Source: a bacterium
GTDB taxonomy: Bacteria > Bacillota_I > Bacilli_A > Izemoplasmatales > UBA1188
Direction of reading: 5' to 3'
Assembly: GCA_017960565.1 (NCBI GenBank)
Contig: JAGCYY010000008.1
Coordinates: 1-58,531 of the forward strand
Length of the DNA: 58,531 nt
Positions 1-9,500 of the stretch are shown here, piece after piece. Made by a program: the position numbers and the translations under genes. Positions within the stretch are counted from its first letter, which is position 1; each line of letters begins with the position of its first letter. The notes beneath the pieces are model-generated. The model was given only the letters and a program-made list of their open reading frames with translations. It did not search any database and was not told where the DNA came from.

Positions 1-51
1 AATATACTCCACAAAGCTAACATATAAAATTTTCAAAGATCATAATTTTTA

Positions 52-66
52 AGCCTAAATTAGGCT
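52..66. terminator. Short inverted repeat downstream of tig
   Basis: Arms AGCCTAA and TTAGGCT face each other about 80 bases past the trigger factor stop. The stem is short, and the T-tract is better on the plus strand than on the minus strand, so a terminator role for tig is only possible. I see nothing else in positions 1-144. Confidence 0.3.
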
Positions 67-144
67 ACTTTTCTTATACTATTTTTTACACAACTAAAAT
101 AAACAAAAATTTATCTTGATTTATTTATAGTTGTCTTTTTAAAA

Positions 145-1470
145 TTATTTTTTAGTTTTTGGTGTTTTATCTTCTTTTACTGTGAATTTATTGCTTTCTT
201 CGATTAATTTATAAGCTTTTTCAGTAACCACTTCTTCAGTGGCAGCGCTCTTTGAAACTTGATCTTTTACTTGATCAATTGAGAGTCTATATTGGTCAGC
301 AATTTCTTGATATTTAGCTTCAAGTTCTTGATCAGTTGCAGTTAAGCCTTCTTGTTTCGCAATTTCTTTTAAGACAAATCTTAAAGATAGCGTGTTAGTT
401 GCTTGAGTTTTTAGAGTTTCTTTATATTGTTCAACTGTTTGACCACCAGTATATTTTAGAAGAGTTTCTAAATCCATACCATATTGTCTTGCTTGTTCAG
501 TAGCTTTTTCTAGTGAATAATTAGCTTCTTCTTCAACTAGATCTTCTGGTAGTTCGAATTTAGCATTCTTCACTACTGTCATATATAGATTATTTTTAGC
601 TTTTTCATTTGCAGCATTTTCTTTTCTATCAGCGATAGTCTTTTTGATATGCTTTTTATATTCATCTACAGTTGTAACGTTTTCAATCTTTTGATCTTTT
701 ACAAATTCATCATCTAGTTTTGGAACATCTTTGTATTTGATTTCTTTAACATTCACATGAAATACAACATCTTTTCCTTTTAATTCTTCAGCTTGATAAT
801 CTTCTGGGAATGTTACATTTAGATCTTTTTCTTCATTTGCTTTCATTCCAACCATTTGTTCTTCAAAGCCTGGGATGAATTGATGAGAACCGATTTCAAG
901 TGAATAATCTTTTGCAGAACCACCATCGAACGGAACGCCATCTTTAAATCCTTCAAAATCAAATACTACAGTATTGCCTACTTCAACTGTATCATCAGCT
1001 GATTCTTTCTTTACAAGCATAGAATTTCTATCTAGTGTTCTACTGATTTCTTCTTCAACTTCTTTTGCAAGTACTGTAACTTTATCTTTTTCGATTTCTA
1101 AATCCTTATATTCGCCAAGTTCAACTGTTGGATTCACAGAAACTGTAACAGTATAAGTGATTGGTTCAGTTTGAGATATTTTAGATTCATCTAAATCAAA
1201 TTTAGGATATCCACATACTTCGATATTATTTTCGCTTACAGCTTCATAATATGTTTCACTAATCGCATAATTTAATGCATCGTTATAAAGTGATTCAACA
1301 CCGAAACGTGCTTCAAATACATGTCTTGGAGCTTTTCCTTTTCTGAAGCCTGGAATTTCTACTTCTTTATTTTTCTTCTCAAAAGCATCATCTAATGCCT
1401 TTTTAAAAGTGTCTACAGGAATTATTACATCGAATTTTACTTTTGATCCTGAGAGTTTTTCAATTTGCAT
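145..1470 (-). CDS. tig: Trigger factor, ribosome-associated chaperone
   Basis: This is the cytosolic peptidyl-prolyl isomerase and chaperone that docks at the ribosomal exit tunnel. The 441-residue length is normal for the family. The N-terminal ribosome-binding domain carries the signature GFRKGKAP near residue 41. A FKBP-type PPIase domain spans roughly residues 160-245, with the typical core DFEGFKDGVPFDGG. The helical C-terminal domain is complete and ends in a lysine-rich tail. The ATG is preceded by a strong AGAAGGAG site. The gene has its own promoter overlapping the end of ribF, so it is probably transcribed separately from mutS2-truB-ribF. Identification is secure. Confidence 0.97.
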   Translation of the reverse strand: MQIEKLSGSKVKFDVIIPVDTFKKALDDAFEKKNKEVEIPGFRKGKAPRHVFEARFGVESLYNDALNYAISETYYEAVSENNIEVCGYPKFDLDESKISQTEPITYTVTVSVNPTVELGEYKDLEIEKDKVTVLAKEVEEEISRTLDRNSMLVKKESADDTVEVGNTVVFDFEGFKDGVPFDGGSAKDYSLEIGSHQFIPGFEEQMVGMKANEEKDLNVTFPEDYQAEELKGKDVVFHVNVKEIKYKDVPKLDDEFVKDQKIENVTTVDEYKKHIKKTIADRKENAANEKAKNNLYMTVVKNAKFELPEDLVEEEANYSLEKATEQARQYGMDLETLLKYTGGQTVEQYKETLKTQATNTLSLRFVLKEIAKQEGLTATDQELEAKYQEIADQYRLSIDQVKDQVSKSAATEEVVTEKAYKLIEESNKFTVKEDKTPKTKK

Positions 1471-1504
1471 ATTTTTAATTCTCCTTCTAATTTTTACCTA
1501 GAGT

Positions 1505-1533
1505 ATTATATCATTTATAAAATGATAAATCAA
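1505..1533 (-). promoter_or_regulatory. Promoter of tig
   Basis: On the minus strand TTGATT is followed after 17 bases by TATAAT, with a TG one base upstream of the -10 (extended -10). The -35 hexamer (1528-1533) overlaps the ribF stop codon (1530-1532), so the two genes abut with no spare DNA. Confidence 0.8.
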
Positions 1534-2330
1534 AGATTATTACTTATTCTTTGTTTGAATGACAATTTATAATATTTGTGAGATATAAACTTTTTATTTA
1601 AAAAGTCTATATTATCTGTCTTAATTAAGAATTCACTTGCAGCTTTATTTGATTTAATTTTTGCCTTAAAAATGATCATTTCATTATCGTCAATAAGTCC
1701 AAGAACGTAGTCACCATTCCTAGGAATATAATTTAAAGTATAGAAGGAATAATTCTTGTTTTTCTTATGGATTGTTCCTTCTATTATATATGGTCTATCA
1801 AGGAGTTTTTGAGCGTTAACTAGATCTCCATTTTTTAAATATTCTTTGATTGTTTCAGATCCTATTTTTATATCATTTTCAAAAGATATTTTTGATATTA
1901 TTGTGATGTTAGATAAAGTGTGTGAAAGAATATTTGCATTTCCTAAACCATCTTTTCCAAAAGTATAATCAAATCCGACAATGATATTTTTCATATCTTT
2001 TAAAAATATATTAATAAAATCTTGGTATGAAAGATCGATAAATTCTTGACTTAATTCGACGATATATAGTTCATCAAAACCAAATTCTTGAAATAATTCG
2101 ATCTTTTGATTTATTGTCGTAAGTGAGCCGAGATTTATATTGTTTTTAAATTCATAATATGATTTATTGAAAGTAAGAATAGAAAGTGGTGTATGAGATT
2201 GAATTGCTAGTTCTTTTGCTTTATTAAAAAGCTCCATATGAGCTTTATGGAGACCATCAAAATAGCCAAGAACTAATGTTTTATTTATTTCTTTAAATTT
2301 TTTATAATCACTAATATATGAGATTTTCAT
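1530..2330 (-). CDS. ribF: RibF-like FMN adenylyltransferase with a degenerate riboflavin kinase half
   Basis: The N-terminal half is the FAD synthetase nucleotidyltransferase. It has GYFDGLHKAH (the HxGH-type nucleotide site, here HKAH), VGFDYTFGKDGLGN, and the end-of-domain motif IGSETIKEYLKNGD leading to LLDRPYIIEG. Bifunctional RibF is usually about 300-315 residues; this is 266. The segment where the riboflavin kinase domain should carry its G-F/Y-PTAN motif lacks it. The protein may therefore only convert FMN to FAD, or the kinase half may be highly diverged. The start overlaps the end of truB by 20 bases, indicating one operon with mutS2 and truB. Family assignment is good; loss of the kinase activity is inference. 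Confidence 0.85.
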   Translation of the reverse strand: MKISYISDYKKFKEINKTLVLGYFDGLHKAHMELFNKAKELAIQSHTPLSILTFNKSYYEFKNNINLGSLTTINQKIELFQEFGFDELYIVELSQEFIDLSYQDFINIFLKDMKNIIVGFDYTFGKDGLGNANILSHTLSNITIISKISFENDIKIGSETIKEYLKNGDLVNAQKLLDRPYIIEGTIHKKNKNYSFYTLNYIPRNGDYVLGLIDDNEMIIFKAKIKSNKAASEFLIKTDNIDFLNKKFISHKYYKLSFKQRISNNL

Positions 2331-3198
2331 TTTTAATTAAGAGATCTAATTTATAATTGTCTTTTTCATTATCTTTTTTGTAGATAGCGATAGGTTCATT
2401 TTTGTATTTTAAAATAATGAATTCATTAGAAAAGTTTATTAAATCAGAAGATAATCTTTGTCCATTTAAAACTGATTTATATAGATCGTTATCTATATCA
2501 ATTGAATTAAAACATAAATAATCTAGAGGATTAATTAATATTAAATCATCATCTAATTTTTTTGAATCTTCTATTTTAAATGGTCCTACTTGGATTCGTC
2601 TTATGTCATCTGCGAGAGTTGGAATAGATAAATATTCACCTATTTCTTTCGCAAAACTTCTAACATAAAAACCTTTAGAGACATAAAGATATATGTCTAC
2701 AAATGATTGATTATCAATATATCTTATATCGCTTAATCTTTTTATATCATATATTTCTACTTCTCTTTTTTTAATTTCTACTTCTTTATTTTTAATTGCA
2801 TATTTATATAGCGGAGTACCACTTACTTTGATTGCGCTATAGATTGGTGGTGTTTGCAGATATTTTTTTATTGATGATTTTAAATATTCATCAATGATAT
2901 TTTCTTTGCCTCTGTAATCAACATCAATAACGTTTTCTAGTTCAGCTTCTCTATCAAGTGTTTTTGAGGTTGCGCCTAGTCTTAATGTTAAAATATATTT
3001 TTTAGATAGATTCTCAAAATATTTGAAATATCTAGTAGCGGAATTTATTCCTACAACTAAAAGCCCACTCGCAAGAGGGTCTAAAGTTCCAAGATGGCCT
3101 ACTTTATTTAGATTATATTTCTTTTTCAAGATAGAATCTATTTTTTGACTTGAAATATTAATAGATTTATCTATTAAGGCAAAACCTGATTTCATCAT
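2311..3198 (-). CDS. truB: tRNA pseudouridine(55) synthase TruB
   Basis: Isomerises U55 in the T-loop of tRNAs. The catalytic aspartate lies in GHLGTLDPLASGLLVVG, about residues 32-48 from the chosen start, followed by the usual ATRYFKYFENLSKKY segment. I start the gene at the first of two consecutive ATG codons (3198), which begins just after the mutS2 stop, because family members start with a short lead such as MxSGFALIDK. A longer in-frame reading from 3255 would overlap mutS2 and adds a tail not typical of the family. No strong ribosome site precedes 3198, so translation may be coupled to mutS2. C-terminal residues show the usual weakly conserved PUA-like end. Confidence 0.94.
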   Translation of the reverse strand: MMKSGFALIDKSINISSQKIDSILKKKYNLNKVGHLGTLDPLASGLLVVGINSATRYFKYFENLSKKYILTLRLGATSKTLDREAELENVIDVDYRGKENIIDEYLKSSIKKYLQTPPIYSAIKVSGTPLYKYAIKNKEVEIKKREVEIYDIKRLSDIRYIDNQSFVDIYLYVSKGFYVRSFAKEIGEYLSIPTLADDIRRIQVGPFKIEDSKKLDDDLILINPLDYLCFNSIDIDNDLYKSVLNGQRLSSDLINFSNEFIILKYKNEPIAIYKKDNEKDNYKLDLLIKNENLIY

Positions 3199-3199
3199 T

Positions 3200-5533
3200 T
3201 TATTCTTTAAAGTAACAAATTGTGACTCCTCTTCCACCTTCGTGTTCTTCGCCACTTCTAAATCTTTTGATTTCTTTGTTTGACTTGCAATAATTAATAA
3301 CCATATTTCTTAAGGCGAGAGTTCCAAATCCATGAACGATTTCCACTTCATTTAGATTTGCATATATCGCATCATCAATAAATTTAATAAGTGCTTCTTC
3401 AGCTTCTTCATATCTCATTCCTCTTAAATCTAATCTACTAGATACATCGAGTTTTAAAGTCGATTTATGAGGAGTATTTTTATCGATGATAGCTTTAACT
3501 GGATCATAGATTTCTATATACTCAATTTCATTCTTTTTAAAACTTGATACCATTGAACCAAGCTGAACAATATATTTATTCTTTTCTATCTTGATTACTT
3601 TACCAATTTTGTCATATGTGAGACATTTAACATTATCCCCAACACTTATTTCGTCAGTATTGTTTTTCTTTCTTTTAAGTGGGGCATCATAAAGATTATT
3701 TGTGATACCACGAAGTTCAGCAATTTTATTATCTTTAACTTCCTCTTTATTTAAAATATCTTTTTTGATTGATTTTATTTCATCTAATAAGAGAGTCGCA
3801 TCTTTTTGTGTCTTTTCGAGTATTTTTGATTTTTCAAGAGATATTTCATCATATTTGAGATTAATTTTTTCTTTCTCTTCTTTCATCATTACACGATGAT
3901 TTTCTTTTTCAATTTCAAAATCTGTCTTAAGACGTAAATATTCTTCTTTTAAACGTCTTGCGCGTATTGAATCTTTTTCAAGTTTTTTGATAAGAAATGA
4001 TTCTTTATCTTTAAATTCTAAAGATTTATTTTTGGCATTTTTAATAATTTCTGGATTTAAACCAAGTCTAGATGAAATTAAAAATGCATTGCTGCCACCT
4101 GAAATACCTATAATAAGTTTATAGGTTGGTTTTAGGGTATTTACATCAAATTCAACACTAGCATTTTCGATATCTTCATTTTGATAAGCATATAATTTTA
4201 ATTCAGGATAATGTGTTGTTGAGACTGTATAAAGATTAAGACTTCTTAAATGATCTAATATAGAAATAGCAAGTGAAGCACCTTCTTTAGGATCTGTACC
4301 ACTTCCAAGTTCATCTAATAAGACAAGAGAGTTAGGTTTAACTTTCTTTAGAATTTTTACAATTCTAGACATATGTGATGAGAAAGTTGATAAAGATTGT
4401 TCGATGGATTGTTCATCGCCGATATCAGCATATATTCCATCGAATATGATAGTTTTAGATCCTTCTTTTACTGGGATTAAAAGTCCAGATTGAACCATGA
4501 GAGATAAAAGACCTAATGTCTTTAAGACAACTGTTTTACCCCCAGTATTAGGACCTGTGATAATCATAGTGTTTCTATCTCTTAAGGTTATGGTGTTAGG
4601 AACAACTTTTTCTTTAGCGATTAATGGATGTCTAGCATCAATTAAATCGATATATGAAGAGATTTCAACTTTTTCGCCAGATATTTCTTTAGCATATTCT
4701 CCTCTCGCAAAAAGGTCATCGAATATATATATTAAATCTAAGTCTGTTTTTATAGATTCATAATAATCAGAAACATTATTAGAAAGTTCAAATAATATTT
4801 TTTCTATTTCTTGTTTCTCATTGTTTTTGAGAACTGTAATCTTGTTTTCTATTTCAGAGATTTGGTAAGGTTCAACATAGATTGTTTGACCAGATGCACT
4901 CTCGTCAAAGACGATTCCTTTAATTTTTGACCTATATTGGGCAAGTACAGGGATTACTCTATGACCCTGTCTTATTGTGATAATAGCTTCACTTAGTTTA
5001 TCTTGGTCTTTTCTAATGATTTCATTTAATTTATTTATGCATTCTGCTTCATATGTTCTAATAGATTTTCTAATTCTATATAGTTCGCTTGAAGCATTAT
5101 CCATAATATTGCCTTCAAAATCAAATACTTGATCCATAAGATCTTTAACAGATTTAAGATTAATTAATTTATCAAGATATTTAGATATATTTCCTGTATC
5201 TAAAGAAACATTAGGCGCAAGATTAAAATAGTTATAAGTCCGATTAACATCATAAATAAGTTTATTTATTTCCATAAACTCAGATTGATTTAAGACAGCT
5301 TTAATTCTTAATCTGTCGATAGTTATAGTAAGATCAAATGGTATATAATCAATTGATGATAATCTATAGATAATATTCTTTATCTCATACACTTCATGAA
5401 GTCGTGATAAAATAAAGTCTTTATTTCTTGAAGGCTTCAAAGATAATATATTCTTTTTTGTTTCCTCTAAGTATGCATAGTCTGAAACTTTTTTGAGTAT
5501 CTTAGGGTAGTCGAGCAAATTTAATTCGAACAT
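3200..5533 (-). CDS. mutS2: MutS2, ATPase with Smr endonuclease domain
   Basis: MutS2 binds branched DNA or collided ribosomes and acts in recombination control or ribosome rescue. From the ATG at 5533 it is 777 residues, the family's usual size. Visible parts are a clamp region, Walker A GPNTGGKTVVLK near residue 330, Walker B LVLLDELGSGTDP, and a long coiled coil (about 500-620). A C-terminal Smr domain has LDLRGMRYEEAEEA and HGFGTLALR. The usual Smr motif is HGxGTGxLR, so one glycine is replaced. An upstream TTG at 5575 lies inside the -35 box and is rejected as the start. Only about 7 bases separate the predicted transcription start from the ATG, and there is no ribosome site, suggesting a nearly leaderless mRNA. 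It heads the operon mutS2-truB-ribF. Confidence 0.95.
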   Translation of the reverse strand: MFELNLLDYPKILKKVSDYAYLEETKKNILSLKPSRNKDFILSRLHEVYEIKNIIYRLSSIDYIPFDLTITIDRLRIKAVLNQSEFMEINKLIYDVNRTYNYFNLAPNVSLDTGNISKYLDKLINLKSVKDLMDQVFDFEGNIMDNASSELYRIRKSIRTYEAECINKLNEIIRKDQDKLSEAIITIRQGHRVIPVLAQYRSKIKGIVFDESASGQTIYVEPYQISEIENKITVLKNNEKQEIEKILFELSNNVSDYYESIKTDLDLIYIFDDLFARGEYAKEISGEKVEISSYIDLIDARHPLIAKEKVVPNTITLRDRNTMIITGPNTGGKTVVLKTLGLLSLMVQSGLLIPVKEGSKTIIFDGIYADIGDEQSIEQSLSTFSSHMSRIVKILKKVKPNSLVLLDELGSGTDPKEGASLAISILDHLRSLNLYTVSTTHYPELKLYAYQNEDIENASVEFDVNTLKPTYKLIIGISGGSNAFLISSRLGLNPEIIKNAKNKSLEFKDKESFLIKKLEKDSIRARRLKEEYLRLKTDFEIEKENHRVMMKEEKEKINLKYDEISLEKSKILEKTQKDATLLLDEIKSIKKDILNKEEVKDNKIAELRGITNNLYDAPLKRKKNNTDEISVGDNVKCLTYDKIGKVIKIEKNKYIVQLGSMVSSFKKNEIEYIEIYDPVKAIIDKNTPHKSTLKLDVSSRLDLRGMRYEEAEEALIKFIDDAIYANLNEVEIVHGFGTLALRNMVINYCKSNKEIKRFRSGEEHEGGRGVTICYFKE

Positions 5534-5546
5534 ATTTATATAAATG

Positions 5547-5575
5547 ATTATATCATTTTTATAATTAAATGACAA
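5547..5575 (-). promoter_or_regulatory. Promoter of mutS2-truB-ribF
   Basis: TTGTCA, a 17-base spacer and TATAAT, with TG one base before the -10, read on the minus strand. The -10 ends 13 bases before the mutS2 ATG, so the mRNA leader would be only about 6-7 bases. Confidence 0.85.
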
Positions 5576-5599
5576 ATTATGAATAAATTTAAGCTGTAT

Positions 5600-5630
5600 T
5601 TGGTTTTATGGAATAGAAACATGTTATAAT
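5600..5630 (+). promoter_or_regulatory. Promoter of rnhC giving a leaderless transcript
   Basis: An extended -10, TGTTATAAT (5622-5630), ends only 5 bases before the rnhC ATG, with a weak TTGGTT -35 at 19-base spacing. Transcription would start at or next to the A of the start codon. No ribosome site is possible. Confidence 0.75.
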
Positions 5631-5635
5631 AAATT

Positions 5636-6499
5636 ATGCCAACAGTTAAATTTAATGAATCTCAAATTGAAGAATTTTGCACAATTTTCAAACCATTTGA
5701 GGAAGATGTTAAAAATGAATATATGAGTCATTTTTTTAGATTTAAAAACGCAAGTGTAACTATCTATAAAAGTGGTAAAGTCGTATTTCAAGGAAGCAAC
5801 CTTGAAATGTTTTATGATTATTTAGAAAAAGATAATAAACAGCTAAGTCTTGATTTTGATGAAGATACTCCATATGATTATTTAAATACTATTGGAGCTG
5901 ATGAAGTAGGCACAGGTGATACATTTGGTCCTATTGTTTGTGCTGCAGTATTTGTGAAAGCTTATGATACTGAAAAATTAAAAAACATTGGTGTAAAAGA
6001 TTCAAAAAAACTAAACGATGCCAAAATTAAAACTATAGGTAAATATATAAAAGAAAATTATAAATATAGAGTTAATATCGTTAGAAATGAAGTATTCAAT
6101 GATAAATATAATATTTTAAATATGAACGAGATGAAAGCTAAACTTCATAATCAAAATATTGAATCATTAAGCAAAGAAGTTAAATATGAAGCTATCTGTC
6201 TAGATGAATTTGTGAATAGATTTAAATATTTTAAATATCTTAATAATGAAGGATTTAAAGATATTAGTTTTGAAATGAAAGGTGAATCTAAGTCTATTGC
6301 GGTTGCAGCTGCATCTATTCTTGCAAGATACTTCTTCTTATTAGAATTCGATAGATTAGAAAAAGAATATGGCTATAAGCTTCCTAAAGGAAGCGGTAAA
6401 AATGCTCAAAATATGATTGATAAAATAAGAAATGATGGAAAAGAAAACTTATTTTATCATATCGCTAAAACGAGTTTTAAAAACTTTAATATAAAATAA
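5636..6499 (+). CDS. rnhC: Ribonuclease HIII
   Basis: Cleaves the RNA strand of RNA-DNA hybrids. It has an N-terminal TBP-like substrate-binding domain (about residues 1-80) and a catalytic RNase H fold. The first acidic residues are in GADEVGTGDTFGP near residue 86, where the family motif is GxDExGxGDxFGP. Further catalytic acids follow in KDSKKLND and CLDEF. The conserved MKGESKSIAVAAASILAR helix follows. Length (287) is close to the family's. It is divergent from mutS2 across about 100 bases and ends in a hairpin terminator. The start codon is set by the promoter, since the transcript appears leaderless. Confidence 0.95.
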   Translation: MPTVKFNESQIEEFCTIFKPFEEDVKNEYMSHFFRFKNASVTIYKSGKVVFQGSNLEMFYDYLEKDNKQLSLDFDEDTPYDYLNTIGADEVGTGDTFGPIVCAAVFVKAYDTEKLKNIGVKDSKKLNDAKIKTIGKYIKENYKYRVNIVRNEVFNDKYNILNMNEMKAKLHNQNIESLSKEVKYEAICLDEFVNRFKYFKYLNNEGFKDISFEMKGESKSIAVAAASILARYFFLLEFDRLEKEYGYKLPKGSGKNAQNMIDKIRNDGKENLFYHIAKTSFKNFNIK

Positions 6500-6512
6500 A
6501 TAATGCTTATAT

Positions 6513-6543
6513 AAAACCACACTATTTAAATAGTGTGGTTTTT
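6513..6543. terminator. Bidirectional terminator between rnhC and the TIR gene
   Basis: Perfect 15-base arms (AAAACCACACTATTT and its complement) are flanked by A and T runs. They lie between the stops of two converging genes, rnhC and the minus-strand TIR gene, so it can serve both. Confidence 0.9.
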
Positions 6544-6588
6544 GCATTGATATAAGTCTTTTCTAATCAAATTTGTTTTATTAATAAA

Positions 6589-9500
6589 CTATAATATTTT
6601 ATTAAAAAATAATCTAATATAAGTAACAGCGACTATAACTCCAAGCGATGAGAAAACAAAAGGCGAAATATATGGTACAGGATAGATTGGATCTATATTT
6701 AAAAATACATCTCCTAATACTAATATAGCACAAATTGAAGTGAAATATAATATAAGGCTTGCCCCAAGTGAAGCGCTTGATACTTTATTTATTTTAGCGC
6801 CTTTTAAATTGCCAAATGTTAAAAATGATATTGTTAAAAGTGCAAATAAAATAGAAAATATAATTTTAAAAACCTTTATGTCATCGAGATAAGATAGAAA
6901 ATAGAATGGATAGAAATTAGTTTGAAAAAATAATAACCCGCCAAATAATACAAAGAAGAATAATATTATTATAAATTTATAAACGGATGCCGCTAATCGT
7001 CCTTTTTTATAAACCGTATTATATCCATCAATGGAAACCAATGTTTGATGTCTCCCAAATAGTGCTTTTTTATTAAAGAAAATTATCATTAACACAATAA
7101 AACTTAAACCAATTATTGGGATCATCCAATACGGAATATCGCTTCTAAATAATCCTAAAACAAATAATATTAAGGAGAAAATTATAGAGAATATAAATGG
7201 TATGAAGAATATATGAGTGCCATATTTATCTTGATTTGAATCAAAATACAAAGCTTTACTCATAGAATAATAATTACCATTATTAAAATTATCTACTATT
7301 TCACCTACAGGAGTAACTTTATTTGATGCAATATCCATATTAGAGAGATATCCAAATAATTTTTTATATCCTTTTTTATCTTTTTGTCTTCCGTTTTTAG
7401 TATTTTCTACACAGGAATAAAAATTCTCATGAACATTAACTTTCTCTGGATATTTTGAGATATATTTTTCTATCAAGTTTTTAAATGAAATACAATCATG
7501 CATATTTTTCTTAACAATAAACATCTCAAAATTAGTTTTACATTTCATTTCACATTTAACAAGTTTCCATAAAATATCTAAGCTATCTTCATTATATGTA
7601 AGAGCTTCTTGATAGAATACTTCTCCTTCTTCAAAATAATTATTAATTGTGAATGTGTCACCAATTTCAATTAGTTTATTCATATATGTTGTATTTTTAA
7701 TCTTACTTGAAGGCAATAGTTCAAAGAAAGCTTTTGCAGCTTCGAAAGCAATTTTAGGTATTTTTCTTTTTTCATTTTTTTCAGGCTTTTGGTTGATATA
7801 ATCAATTATCTGTTCATAAGCGAAAGAGAAAGGGCCAAACTCATCTTCTTTCCAAACATATCCACCTTTTAAAATTTTGCCTAATATGAAATATAGATTT
7901 GAATAATCTTCTTTAATATTTTCATCTTCTATATCGATTTTATTGAAGTGTTTAATTATTGAAACATAATCTTCGCCACAATATAATGAAATATTCTTCC
8001 CCAGATCTTTTGTTTCTTCATCTTGCTGGTCAGTTTCATCATCCATATAAATATCTTTTTGATAAGAATAATTAAAATGATTTATTCTAAAGAACTTAAT
8101 TAAAAGAGCCATATCGTAATATGGATGTATTTCAAGAATTCTTTCTATAAGATTATCAATCAATCTTGTAAGGAATTTATTTAGTTTATATTTATAAAGA
8201 AGATATTTTTGAGTCGTGTAATATAAATTTATTAATTCATATGAACCATCTTCTCCGAAAGATGCATAAATAGGAACAAAAATTCTATTTATAGAATCAT
8301 TTATAAATGTTTCATATTCTTTAAAATTTATATTTTTTTCATTGTAATTAAATATTGAATTTAAGAAAACTCTTTTTAATGCATCAGCTTTTTGTTTTGT
8401 TTCTTTCTTGCTACTTTTTAATGTTGAAAAAAGAATTAGATAAGGGTTTTCATTTGGATTTTCTGAAATGATTTTTGAGAAAGTTGAAAAACTAGAAATT
8501 TTGAATGTATAATCTATAGTATTTTTAAATATTTTAAAGAAAGTTTCTTGGGTTGATTCTTGATTATTATCATTAATTGAAATTAAATCGATAAAGTCAT
8601 TTAAAAATTTATCATAATTTTTAGATCCAAGAACTCTATATAAACTATAATCATCTATAGATGAATCAAAAGGAGTTTCAAAATCGCATTTGATTTTAGC
8701 AAGGTTTGCATTAAAGTTATGCGAATTATTTTTGGTTATCTCATTTAATGATTTATATGCTTTTCCATATGAACGTTTATTATCTGCCTTCATATCAGAA
8801 AGTGCCATTCTATAAAGAGCTTCTTGTGATACGTCTAGATTTTGTAACTGATAGCCTTTAAAAGCATTAAGAGTAATGTTTGTTGTTGCAACATTGATAT
8901 TGATGTTATCTGTCTTGATAAGAATTTCATCAATTCTTTTTTGACCTTTTTTCTTAACAACAGAATTTATAACATTTGCAATTGATTTATCAAATTCATC
9001 ATTAAGAACTACACCTTGGAATCCAGCTTTTTGAATTTGCCTTGGAAGTTGTTCAGGTTGGAAACCATTATCAAAAACAGGAACAAATCTGATTTTATCA
9101 TCACCTTCAATTTCTACTCTCTTTTTAAATCTTTGCCATTCATTTTTTACCCAAATCGATGATAATATTTCTGGTTCTTTAGGTGAAGAACAAACAAGAA
9201 TAAAGATTTTTGAAGACATTAATGCCGAATAAATGATAGGTTCAAAAGCTTTTCCAGCAAATTCATGGTGAAGTGTTTCTTCCGCAAAGAAAACTTTTAA
9301 TCCCCATTTTGTAAATTTATCGTATAGTCTTCTTGCAGTTTCACTATCTTTTGTGAGGTAATCTTCACCTTCGATTTTTTTAGTTCTTTTATAACAGATA
9401 AAAATATCAAAAGGTTCTTGTTTTTCCATAAGCTTAATAGAGTCAGCTCTAAGCTTATCAATTTCTTCAAGTCTTTCTTTATAGATTTTAAGTTGCTCTT

